A model generated the notes under the pieces. That model searched no databases, had not been told where the DNA came from, and worked only from the letters and a program-made list of their open reading frames with translations. A stretch of 6,825 bases of DNA from Anaerolineales bacterium (lineage in GTDB: Bacteria; Chloroflexota; Anaerolineae; Promineifilales; Promineifilaceae): the NCBI GenBank assembly GCA_020432595.1, contig JAGQGA010000292.1, positions 1 to 6,825 on the forward strand. The letters are read 5' to 3'. The position numbers and the translations under genes were made by a program. This document shows, piece by piece, positions 1-6,428 of this stretch. Every line of letters begins with the position of its first letter. Within the stretch, counting starts at the first letter, position 1.

Positions 1-492
1 GACCAAATTGAGGGTGAGGTAACAAACCTCACCAATTTTGGCGTTTTTGTTGATTTAGGGGGTGTTGAAGGATTAATCCACATTTCTGAACTCTCATGGA
101 GCCGGGTGTTGCACCCCAGCGACATTTTGGAGCCGGGCAATACGGTGAGCGTGGTGGTGCTGAACGTGGATCGGCGTAACCAGCGGGTGGCGTTGAGCCT
201 GAAGCGCACCAAGAAAGACCCGTGGCGGACGGCCGAACAGCGGTATTATGCGGGGCAACTGGTTGAAGGTGTGGTAAGCAACATCGTTAACTATGGGGCG
301 TTTGTCCTATTGGAAGAAGAGTTGGAGGGGCTTATCCATATTTCGGAGCTGGCTGAAGGGTCATTTCTCCACCCTCGTAACGTTGTGCAATCGGGCATGA
401 AGGTGACAGCACGGGTGCTGACAGTTGATGCTGCCAGCAAACGGCTCGCTTTGAGCTTACGTGGGCTGGCGAATGGGGCGAGCCGGGGGTAG
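1..492 (+). CDS. rpsA: S1 RNA-binding repeat protein, 3' part; probable 30S ribosomal protein S1
   Basis: The frame is open from base 1, so the 5' end lies outside the window; 163 residues are visible before the TAG stop. Two S1 (OB-fold) repeats can be read. The first spans about residues 1-75, with FGVFVDLGGVEGLIHISELS and then LEPGNTVSVVVLNVD and RVALSLKR. The second spans about residues 80-158, with YGAFVLLEEELEGLIHISEL and RLALSLRGL. The KxDPW sequence between repeats is typical of bacterial ribosomal protein S1, which helps the 30S subunit bind and unfold mRNA. Other multi-S1 proteins share these repeats, so the identity is probable rather than certain without the N-terminal domains. 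The C-terminus is short and has no extra domain. The next gene starts 17 bases after the stop, so co-transcription is possible. Confidence 0.85.
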   Translation, partial: DQIEGEVTNLTNFGVFVDLGGVEGLIHISELSWSRVLHPSDILEPGNTVSVVVLNVDRRNQRVALSLKRTKKDPWRTAEQRYYAGQLVEGVVSNIVNYGAFVLLEEELEGLIHISELAEGSFLHPRNVVQSGMKVTARVLTVDAASKRLALSLRGLANGASRG

Positions 493-493
493 C

Positions 494-505
494 AAACGGC
501 CGTTT
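494..505. repeat. AAACGGCCGTTT palindrome, intergenic copy
   Basis: This is a perfect 12-base palindrome and the only exact copy outside a coding region. It fills most of the 17-base gap between the S1 gene stop and the ftsK start, ending four bases before the ATG, where a ribosome-binding site would be expected. Confidence 0.85.
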
Positions 506-509
506 ATCT

Positions 510-2603
510 ATGGCCCGCCGTCAATCAACCCCATCCCGTTCCCGTAAGCCGGAACCCGCGCCGCCTAAAACGCCGGATGAATATATCATTGATCAGTTAA
601 TTCCCTGGCGAGTTGAACTTGCCGGGATTTTTTTGTTTCTCTTTGCCCTTGTTACCGTTCTTGGGCTTATCGGACTCATTACCACCAACTGGGTGGTGGT
701 GCCAAGCAAGTTTTTGCGCCAAGCCTTTGGCTGGGGCATTTTTCCCCTCCTGTTCTCGCTCGGTGCGGTCGGCGTTCATTTGGCGTTGCGGCGCATCGAA
801 CGGCCGTATTCTGTTGAACCAAGCCAAATTGTGGGATTTGAGATGGCATTGTTGGCATTGCTGCCACTAAGCCATCAGTGGGGCAGCTATACCCTGGCAG
901 ATGCCTATCGTGGCTCTGGTGGAGGACTGTTTGGCTGGGCATTAGCCGCCCCGCTGCTTGATTTTCTTGGTCCATTACTCACTGGACTGATCTACCTGTC
1001 ATTTTTTATTTGGGGAATGGCTTTACTGACCCAATATCGGTGGGTAGATTTTCTGGAAGGGCTGTATCGGCTGGCTGACTGGCTAGAAAATTGGGGTGAA
1101 GAGATGACACCCCAGCCGCGAGTAACGGCCGTTTCTCCCCCCTCGCGCGCTCCCATTCCCATTCCCGTCCCAGTGCCCGTCATCATTGAAGAGGATGAGG
1201 AAGAAGATGAAGGTGGAGATGAGCCAGTCGGCCGGCGCAGTAAACGTCTGCCTCCCCTTTCCCTGCTCGACAAAGAGCAAGCCACCGCTGCCAACCCCGC
1301 TGAAGTTCAGCAGAAAAAGCAGATCATTGAGCAAACCCTGACTGATTTTGGCCTGCCAGCCACCATTCCCGACAGTGAAATTCGCCGTGGCCCGGCCGTC
1401 ACCCAATTTGGCGTTGTTCCTGGCTATTCCCACCAGCAAATGCCCGATGGCACCGTGCGCGAGCAAAAAGTGCGTGTCGGCCAAATTCGCGCCATTCAGC
1501 GCGACCTAGCCCTAGCTCTCGCCACCCCCCGCCTGCGCGTCCAATCCCCCGTGCCAGGGCGTGGCGTAGTGGGTATCGAAGTCCCCAATGAAAGCGTGGC
1601 CGCCGTGCGGCTGCGAACCACCGTCACCGACCGCTCCTTCCTCAAGCTCAAATCGCCGCTGGCGGTGGCCTTGGGGCGGGACGTTTCTGGCGACCCTGTT
1701 GCCATTGATTTAGCCAAGCTGCCCCACCTGCTCATCGCTGGTACCACTGGCTCTGGTAAATCGGTTTGCATCAACGCCTTGGTCGCTTGTTTGGTCTTTA
1801 ATAACCCACCAGAAAAGCTCAAACTGGTCATGATTGACCCCAAAAAGGTGGAACTCATTCGCTTCAACGGCCTGCCTCACATGATCGGCAATGTAGAAGT
1901 AGAGGCTGACCGCGCTGTGGGGGTGCTGCGCTGGCTAACGGCCGAAATGGATCGCCGCTATGAATTATTTACCAAAACCGGGGCACGCAACCTGAGCGGC
2001 TATAACCGCAAGGCAAGCAAGGGAACCCAGCTTCCCTACATGGCCGTCTTTATTGATGAACTGGCTGACCTGATGCACACTTATCCTGGCGATGTGGAGC
2101 GAACGCTATGCCGTTTGGCGCAGATGGCGCGGGCGACGGGGATCCATTTAGTGGTGGCAACACAGCGGCCGTCTACTGATGTTATCACCGGGTTAATCAA
2201 GGCCAACTTTCCCGCCCGTATTTCTTTTTCCGTTGCTTCCGGCATTGATTCCCGCGTCATTCTGGACAGTGTGGGGGCAGAACAACTTCTGGGCAAGGGG
2301 GATATGCTTTTTCTTTCGCCTGAAGCCAGTGCGCCGGCACGAATTCAAGGGGTATTTGCCAGCGACGGCGAAATTGAGCAGATTGTGGCGTTTTGGCAGC
2401 AGACGGCTCCCCCGTCGGAAACCAATGCCCCCCCCTGGGAAACGCTCATTGCCAAACACGCTCTGCTGGATGAAACCGACATGCTGCTGGAGGCGGCCAT
2501 TGAGTTGGCGCAAAAGCAAGATTACCTGTCTACCTCGTTTTTGCAGCGGCGGCCTTCGGCTGGGCTACCCACGGGCAGCGCGGCTGATGGAGACGCTGCA
2601 TGA
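510..2603 (+). CDS. ftsK: FtsK/SpoIIIE-family DNA translocase, C-terminus frameshifted
   Basis: This is a membrane-anchored ATPase that pumps double-stranded DNA during chromosome segregation at the division septum. About four hydrophobic segments lie at residues 36-58, 72-92, 108-121 and 139-173. A low-complexity linker follows, with alternating Pro-Ile/Val and then an acidic run (about 214-238). The alpha/beta region begins near 255 and leads into the RecA-like motor. The Walker A motif is AGTTGSGKS (410-418, Lys417), Walker B is FIDEL with Asp516-Glu517, and the family motif ATQRPS is at 550-555. The first 681 residues look normal. After LQRR the frame changes to 16 unrelated residues and ends at TGA, while the expected gamma domain continues in the +1 frame. 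The ATG at 510 gives a basic N-terminus suitable for a cytoplasmic leader; no good Shine-Dalgarno sequence is seen. The intact product would have 731 residues, normal for short FtsK/SpoIIIE proteins. The motor assignment is very secure; whether the frameshift is real is open. Confidence 0.95.
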   Translation: MARRQSTPSRSRKPEPAPPKTPDEYIIDQLIPWRVELAGIFLFLFALVTVLGLIGLITTNWVVVPSKFLRQAFGWGIFPLLFSLGAVGVHLALRRIERPYSVEPSQIVGFEMALLALLPLSHQWGSYTLADAYRGSGGGLFGWALAAPLLDFLGPLLTGLIYLSFFIWGMALLTQYRWVDFLEGLYRLADWLENWGEEMTPQPRVTAVSPPSRAPIPIPVPVPVIIEEDEEEDEGGDEPVGRRSKRLPPLSLLDKEQATAANPAEVQQKKQIIEQTLTDFGLPATIPDSEIRRGPAVTQFGVVPGYSHQQMPDGTVREQKVRVGQIRAIQRDLALALATPRLRVQSPVPGRGVVGIEVPNESVAAVRLRTTVTDRSFLKLKSPLAVALGRDVSGDPVAIDLAKLPHLLIAGTTGSGKSVCINALVACLVFNNPPEKLKLVMIDPKKVELIRFNGLPHMIGNVEVEADRAVGVLRWLTAEMDRRYELFTKTGARNLSGYNRKASKGTQLPYMAVFIDELADLMHTYPGDVERTLCRLAQMARATGIHLVVATQRPSTDVITGLIKANFPARISFSVASGIDSRVILDSVGAEQLLGKGDMLFLSPEASAPARIQGVFASDGEIEQIVAFWQQTAPPSETNAPPWETLIAKHALLDETDMLLEAAIELAQKQDYLSTSFLQRRPSAGLPTGSAADGDAA
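1124..1133. repeat. AACGGCCGTT palindrome in ftsK
   Basis: This copy lies in the ftsK linker region and is read as part of Val-Thr-Ala-Val-Ser, with codons acg gcc gtt. Confidence 0.8.
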
Positions 2604-2706
2604 GATGGGGCTGGTAGAAAATCCCAAACAAGGTGGCAAAACACGCCGTTCGTTGGTGGAAGAAGGGGATACGCCACTGGAAGATTTCTTGGCTGACCAA
2701 GAGTAA
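2554..2706 (+). pseudogene. ftsK: FtsK gamma (winged-helix) domain, out of frame with its motor
   Basis: Read in the frame starting at 2554, this stretch gives 50 residues ending at TAA. It begins LRLGYPRAARLMETLHEMGL and continues to a KTRRSLVEE segment. These match the FtsK gamma domain pattern (LQRR-LRIGYxRAARLxxxLExxGxV...RxVL), the winged helix that reads KOPS/SRS polarity sequences and, in FtsK, contacts XerD. The motor ORF ends its recognisable part with LQRR at 2552, so deleting one C of the pair 2553-2554 joins both parts into a continuous 731-residue protein. Possible causes are a sequencing or assembly error, a true mutation, or +1 ribosomal frameshifting. An internal ATG at 2587 would give only an incomplete domain, so separate translation seems unlikely. 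Confidence 0.85.
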
Positions 2707-2731
2707 GATAACTCATTCTCGTGTGGGGAAA

Positions 2732-2761
2732 ACAGGTATAATACAGGTATGGAACCTGTAT
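2732..2761. promoter_or_regulatory. Dyad and direct repeats around the DUF72 start, candidate operator
   Basis: ATACAGGT at 2741-2748 and its exact reverse complement ACCTGTAT at 2754-2761 form an 8-base inverted repeat with a 5-base centre (ATGGA) holding the start codon. In addition ACAGGTAT occurs twice in direct orientation at 2732-2739 and 2743-2750, 11 bases apart, about one helical turn. The repeats overlap the TATAAT box. The geometry suits a repressor site or, in a read-through transcript, a hairpin presenting the start codon in its loop. Binding is not shown. Confidence 0.45.
2737..2742 (+). promoter_or_regulatory. -10 element (TATAAT) of a probable leaderless promoter
   Basis: A perfect consensus TATAAT lies in the 42-base gap before the DUF72 gene. 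If it occupies -12 to -7, transcription starts at 2749, exactly the A of the ATG, which would give a leaderless mRNA. No Shine-Dalgarno sequence precedes this ATG, which agrees. No recognisable -35 box exists at 16-18 bases upstream, and no extended -10 TG is present, so activity is inferred. Confidence 0.6.
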
Positions 2762-3537
2762 GGTATTTGGGCACAATGGGGTACAGCTACGCACAGTGGC
2801 AGGGGCTGTTCTACCCTGATGGGCTGGCTTCGCGCTACTATTTGCCTTATTATGCTGAGCGGTTTGGGGCGGTGGAGATGGACTCGACATTTTACGGCAC
2901 GCCACCGCTAGACAGGGTAGTGCGCTGGGGGCAGATGGTGCCGGAGGGGTTTCAGATTTGCCCCAAGGTGCCGCGAATGTTCACCCATGAGTTGGATTTG
3001 GCGGTGACAACGGCCGATATTTTGGCCTTTGTTGAGCGGATGCAATGCTTGGGCGACAACCTGGGGGCGGTTTTGCTGCAATTCCCGCCGTCGTTTGATG
3101 CCTCGCAGCGACCTAAGTTGGCGCATCTGCTGCGTCAGTTACCGGCCGAGGTGCGGTTTGCGGTGGAGTTTCGCCATCGGTCGTGGGAGGGGGAAGAAAC
3201 GGCCGTTTTGCTCGCCAAACACAACATTTGCTGGTGTGCCACCGACTACATCCATTTGGAAAAGCGCATTCATCGCACCACCGATTTCCTATACCTGCGC
3301 TTTATTGGCCCACACGGCCAATTTGCCACCAAAGACCGGGAACTGATTGACAAAACCGATGACTTGGTGGCCTGGTGGCAGCAAATTGTACCCATGCAGC
3401 AGGACATAAAGCGTATTTACGGTTTTTTCAATAACGATTATGCTGGTTATTCACCGGCAACGTGTAATCGGTTTAAGCGCATTGTAGGGCTGCCGGAAAG
3501 TAGTATTCAAATTTGGCAGCAGGCACGTCTGTTTTAG
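2749..3537 (+). CDS. DUF72 (YecE-family) TIM-barrel protein
   Basis: This 262-residue protein matches the DUF72/YecE family along its whole length, close to the usual size of about 230-280 residues. Recognisable segments in order are GYSYAQWQGLFYP (11-23), VEMDSTFYGTP (42-52), GFQICPKVPRMFTH (67-80), LGAVLLQFPPSF (105-116), AVEFRHRSW (138-146), LYLRFIGPHG (181-190) and YGFFNNDYAGYSPATCNRF (224-242). The family adopts a TIM-barrel-like fold and has no well-established biochemical role, so none is assigned. No signal peptide or membrane segment is seen, so it is probably cytoplasmic. The ATG at 2749 puts the first conserved strand (VWYLGTMGYSY) right at the N-terminus, as in relatives, which supports this start despite the absence of a Shine-Dalgarno sequence. 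It has its own putative promoter and so need not belong to the ftsK transcription unit. Confidence 0.92.
   Translation: MEPVWYLGTMGYSYAQWQGLFYPDGLASRYYLPYYAERFGAVEMDSTFYGTPPLDRVVRWGQMVPEGFQICPKVPRMFTHELDLAVTTADILAFVERMQCLGDNLGAVLLQFPPSFDASQRPKLAHLLRQLPAEVRFAVEFRHRSWEGEETAVLLAKHNICWCATDYIHLEKRIHRTTDFLYLRFIGPHGQFATKDRELIDKTDDLVAWWQQIVPMQQDIKRIYGFFNNDYAGYSPATCNRFKRIVGLPESSIQIWQQARLF
3197..3208. repeat. AAACGGCCGTTT palindrome in the DUF72 gene
   Basis: This full 12-base copy is read as Glu-Thr-Ala-Val-Leu (residues 150-154) in a weakly conserved helix region of the DUF72 protein. Confidence 0.8.
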
Positions 3538-3576
3538 CGTTCCAGCAGCTTGCTAGTTTACTTTCCGGGTTTGCAA

Positions 3577-3625
3577 GCGGTTCCTAGGGAGCGGCACACG
3601 GGTAGCCGATACCTGGCAGAACCGC
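3577..3625 (+). other. Possible structured RNA leader before the histidine kinase
   Basis: Within the 94-base gap 3538-3631, GCGGTTC (3577-3583) is exactly complementary to GAACCGC (3619-3625). The enclosed 35 bases contain a smaller hairpin, CGGGTA (3599-3604) with TACCTG (3610-3615), including one G-U pair and a 5-base loop. The outer stem ends six bases before the GTG codon at 3632. It could fold around the translation start, or be chance. At 49 bases it is too short for a tRNA and matches no riboswitch class I recognise. No clear promoter or rho-independent terminator is visible in the rest of the gap. Confidence 0.3.
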
Positions 3626-3631
3626 CACATC

Positions 3632-6391
3632 GTGGTAATCATGGACACACAGAGAAATCGGCTAATCGCGTATGTGCTGAAATATACTTGGCCCTGGCCG
3701 CTGTTGGTAGGCGTATTGGGGCTGCTGCTGGGCGAGACATCGTCATGGCGTTTTTGGGGGGCGGTACTGTTGTCGTTTGGGGCAGGGCTAATTGCGGCTG
3801 TTTTTTTCATCAATCGTTTGATAGCTGAATTTACGAATAAGTTTGCTGATTTGCAGCAGATTGAGCAAACGCTAAACCGGCTACAGAATGAGCCATCGTT
3901 TGAGTTGGCGGGGCTGTCGGAGCAGGTGCAAGCGTTGGTGCAGAATCTGGAGCAGGCACGGGTGTCATCGGCCTATTTAGATAGTATTTTTCAGTCCATG
4001 ATCAACACGTTTATGGTGGTGGCACCCAATGGCCGTATTCAGGAGGTGAACCCGGCAACGTGTGCCCTATTGGGATACACAGAAGAGGAATTGATTGAAC
4101 GGCCGTTAGGCAGCATCCTCAACGCCCGTACCTTCCCCCTGCAAGATATTGGCCTAGTTGAATTGTTGGCAAACGCGCCGCTGCGGAACATTGAAGCTGC
4201 CTACATCGCCAGCCAAGGGCAAGAGATTCCCATCGTTTTTTCCAGTTCGGTGATTCGGGATGACCAAGGTCTGGTGACAGGCATTGTCTGCGTGGCGCAA
4301 GACATCACCGGGTTGAAGCAAACGCAAAAGGTACTGGGGCAGCGGGAAAAACAGTTCCGGCTCTTGTTTGATGAAGCTCCCATTGGCATGGCAATTGTTG
4401 ACCTTAAGCGGACGTGTGTGCGGGTAAACCAGGCGTATTGCGAACTCTCTGGCTACTCGGAGTCAGAACTTTTAGAGGATTCGCTGGCAATGCCGGTGCA
4501 TCCGGGGGACATGCCCAGCGTAGAGACAGAAGTGCAGCGGCTGCTGTCGGGACAGGTGGGGCAATTTTCACGGGAGGTGCGGTATCGCAATAAAGCAGGG
4601 CAGACTGTTTTTGTGCTGCTGCAAGGTGTACTGTTGCGTGATGGGCTGAATGAGCCGCATCAACTTTTGGCGCAGGCGGTTGATATTACGGAGCGAAAGC
4701 AGGCGGAGCAAGAACGCATTCAGATGACGAATTTGCTGCGACGGGCGGCGGCGTTGTCGGAACAAACGACGATGATTTTGGAGCCGATGATGCTGATGCA
4801 AACGGCCGTTTCTTTCATTCAGCGTCAATTTAACTTCTACCATGTTCACATTTTTCTGTTAGATGACAACCACGACGCGCTAGTTTTGCAAACCGGTTCT
4901 GGCGATGTCGGGCAAACCTTGCTCAATGAAGCGTTTGCTATTCCCATTGCCCATGAGCAAAGCGTGGTTGCCTGGGCGGCACGAAAGCAAGAGATGGTGA
5001 TGATCAACAACGTTCACGCCTCACCCTACTATTTGCCCAACAAGCTGCTGCCTAGCACCGCCTCAGAGATTGCCATCCCCCTGGTCGTCCACGACCGACT
5101 GCTTGGCGTGCTGGACGTTCAAGACAGCCACGTAAACCGCTTTCGCCAGGCTGATGTGGATATTTTGCAAACGGTGGCTCGGCAAATTGCGATTAGCCTG
5201 CAAAACGCCCGGCTGTTTGCCAGCATCCAGCACAGCGAAGAACAGCTAAAGACCATGAACGAGGATCTAGCGCGGGCGGCACGGGCGAAAGACGAATTTC
5301 TTGCCAGCATGAGCCATGAGCTGCGTACCCCGCTGACCGGGATTTTGGGCAAGGCGGAGGTGCTACAAGAAGGGCTTTTTGGAACGCTTAATGAACGACA
5401 GCTTCACGCTGTGGGGCGCATTCAGGAGAGTGGCTATCAGCTTTTGGGCTTGATTAATACGGTGCTGGACATTGCCAAAATTGAAGCGGGAGAATTGGAG
5501 ATTGATTTTAAGCAGGTGGATGTGGCAACCATTTGCCAGCGTAGTGTGGCGGCTGTGCAGGCACTGGCCGCTGCCAAAGGCCAAACAATTCAGCTATTGG
5601 TGGAGCCTGAAGCCTTGACCATTGCGGGTGATGAGCGGCGGTTGCAGCAATTGCTGGTTAGTTTGTTGAACAATGCGGTGAAGTTTACGCCAGAAATGGG
5701 GGAGTTGGGTGTTGAGGTTAGGCCAACTTTGGATGAGAGATTTGTGCGGCTGACGGTCTGGGATACCGGGATTGGGATTGATGAGGTGGGTATCCAGGAG
5801 CTATTCCAGTTGTTCCGGCAGTTGGATGGCAGTTTGTCGCGGCGGCACGGGGGTGCGGGGCTGGGATTGGCACTGGTTTACCGGCTGGCACGGCTGCACA
5901 ATGGCGAGGTGGAAGTTTCGAGCGTGCCGGGTGTCGGCAGTCGGTTTACGGTGATTTTCCCCTGGCGGCGGGATAACGGTCTGTTGACCACGTTATCGGG
6001 ACGCAAACGGCCGTTAATCTTGCTGGGCGAAGACCATACTGCCATTGTGGAGACGGTGGCCGCGTTGCTGCCCCGGCTGGGGTATGATTTGCTGGTTGCC
6101 AGAGATGGAGAAACGGCCGTTTCCCAAGCATTCCAGCATCAGCCAGACCTCATCTTAATGGATTTACACTTGCCACGTGTAGATGGGCTGAGCGCCATTC
6201 GCCGTATTCGACAGCAAAAACCGCTTGCTAAAACGCCGATTGTGCTGTTGACGGGGGCTGATATTGAGGAAGAGTGGGAAACGGCCGTTGATGCCGGCGC
6301 CAACTACCTGCTCCGCAAACCCTTTAAGATTAAACAACTCAGCGACGTTCTGGGTAAGGCAGTAAGCCACGATGAAACCGCTGTTCACTAG
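3632..6391 (+). CDS. Membrane hybrid sensor histidine kinase (PAS-PAS-GAF-HisKA-HATPase-REC)
   Basis: This is a 919-residue sensor kinase with a C-terminal receiver. Two membrane helices near residues 21-35 and 41-61, with almost no loop between them, anchor it without a large external sensor. A coiled-coil-like stretch (about 66-110) leads to PAS 1 (about 112-230, VNPATCALLGYTEEEL), PAS 2 (about 238-358, VNQAYCELSGYSESEL, closing with DITERKQAEQ) and a GAF domain (about 375-530). The HisKA box is FLASMSHELRTPL with His562. The ATPase has the N box LLNNAVKF (Asn680/681), the G1 box DTGIG (Asp711) and a GAGLGLAL G2 box. The receiver (about 793-910) has Glu800/Asp801, phospho-acceptor Asp844, Thr874 and Lys896. 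All catalytic residues are present. Sensing is thus probably intracellular or membrane-derived; the ligand is unknown. The listed start is GTG at 3632; ATG at 3641, three codons later, is an equal or better candidate. A response regulator follows 37 bases downstream. Confidence 0.95.
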   Translation: MVIMDTQRNRLIAYVLKYTWPWPLLVGVLGLLLGETSSWRFWGAVLLSFGAGLIAAVFFINRLIAEFTNKFADLQQIEQTLNRLQNEPSFELAGLSEQVQALVQNLEQARVSSAYLDSIFQSMINTFMVVAPNGRIQEVNPATCALLGYTEEELIERPLGSILNARTFPLQDIGLVELLANAPLRNIEAAYIASQGQEIPIVFSSSVIRDDQGLVTGIVCVAQDITGLKQTQKVLGQREKQFRLLFDEAPIGMAIVDLKRTCVRVNQAYCELSGYSESELLEDSLAMPVHPGDMPSVETEVQRLLSGQVGQFSREVRYRNKAGQTVFVLLQGVLLRDGLNEPHQLLAQAVDITERKQAEQERIQMTNLLRRAAALSEQTTMILEPMMLMQTAVSFIQRQFNFYHVHIFLLDDNHDALVLQTGSGDVGQTLLNEAFAIPIAHEQSVVAWAARKQEMVMINNVHASPYYLPNKLLPSTASEIAIPLVVHDRLLGVLDVQDSHVNRFRQADVDILQTVARQIAISLQNARLFASIQHSEEQLKTMNEDLARAARAKDEFLASMSHELRTPLTGILGKAEVLQEGLFGTLNERQLHAVGRIQESGYQLLGLINTVLDIAKIEAGELEIDFKQVDVATICQRSVAAVQALAAAKGQTIQLLVEPEALTIAGDERRLQQLLVSLLNNAVKFTPEMGELGVEVRPTLDERFVRLTVWDTGIGIDEVGIQELFQLFRQLDGSLSRRHGGAGLGLALVYRLARLHNGEVEVSSVPGVGSRFTVIFPWRRDNGLLTTLSGRKRPLILLGEDHTAIVETVAALLPRLGYDLLVARDGETAVSQAFQHQPDLILMDLHLPRVDGLSAIRRIRQQKPLAKTPIVLLTGADIEEEWETAVDAGANYLLRKPFKIKQLSDVLGKAVSHDETAVH
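4098..4107. repeat. AACGGCCGTT palindrome in the kinase, PAS 1
   Basis: This copy is read in the second permitted frame as Glu-Arg-Pro-Leu (gaa cgg ccg tta), just after the conserved GYTEEEL motif of PAS 1. Confidence 0.8.
4800..4811. repeat. AAACGGCCGTTT palindrome in the kinase, GAF start
   Basis: This full 12-base copy is read as Gln-Thr-Ala-Val-Ser (residues 390-394) in the first helix of the GAF domain. Confidence 0.8.
6006..6015. repeat. AACGGCCGTT palindrome at the receiver boundary
   Basis: This copy is read as Lys-Arg-Pro-Leu (aaa cgg ccg tta) in the linker that enters the first strand of the receiver domain. Confidence 0.8.
6111..6122. repeat. AAACGGCCGTTT palindrome in the receiver
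   Basis: This full 12-base copy lies 106 bases after the previous one and is read as Glu-Thr-Ala-Val-Ser, following the receiver's ARDG segment. Confidence 0.8.
6280..6289. repeat. AACGGCCGTT palindrome in the receiver, second copy
   Basis: This copy lies 168 bases after the previous one and is read as Glu-Thr-Ala-Val-Asp, just before the AGANYLLRKP segment of the receiver. Confidence 0.8.
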
Positions 6392-6412
6392 AATGGGGCG
6401 ACACCGCCTAAA

Positions 6413-6418
6413 AGAGAG
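6413..6418 (+). promoter_or_regulatory. Ribosome-binding site of the response regulator
   Basis: The purine run AGAGAG ends ten bases before the ATG at 6429, an acceptable Shine-Dalgarno placement, and supports that start. It lies in the 37-base gap after the kinase stop; no terminator is visible in that gap. Confidence 0.55.
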
Positions 6419-6428
6419 ATAGTAAATC

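Noticed and set aside
494..505. Intergenic palindrome as a rho-independent terminator of the S1 gene
   Set aside because: The 12-base palindrome can form only about a 4-pair stem with a loop and is not followed by a T run; the same word occurs repeatedly inside genes.
1150..1210. Proline/valine and acidic simple-sequence tract in ftsK as a possible insertion
   Set aside because: Low-complexity linkers between the membrane region and motor are usual in FtsK proteins, and the frame continues smoothly on both sides.
1083..1484. Minus-strand open frame of 133 codons
   Set aside because: It lies entirely inside ftsK, is low-complexity (serine, glycine and asparagine runs mirroring the linker), and has no recognisable domain; the sense strand carries clear conserved motifs.
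2633..2911. Plus-strand open frame bridging ftsK and DUF72
   Set aside because: It is out of frame with both the gamma domain and the DUF72 protein, each of which has strong family matches in its own frame.
3577..3625. tRNA-like 7-base acceptor stem (GCGGTTC / GAACCGC)
   Set aside because: Only 35 bases lie between the arms, far too few for the D, anticodon and T arms; no anticodon stem or T-loop pattern is present.
3550..3828. Plus-strand open frame of 92 codons overlapping the kinase start
   Set aside because: It overlaps the kinase N-terminus in another frame, has no recognisable domain, and the kinase frame continues as clear protein with two membrane helices.
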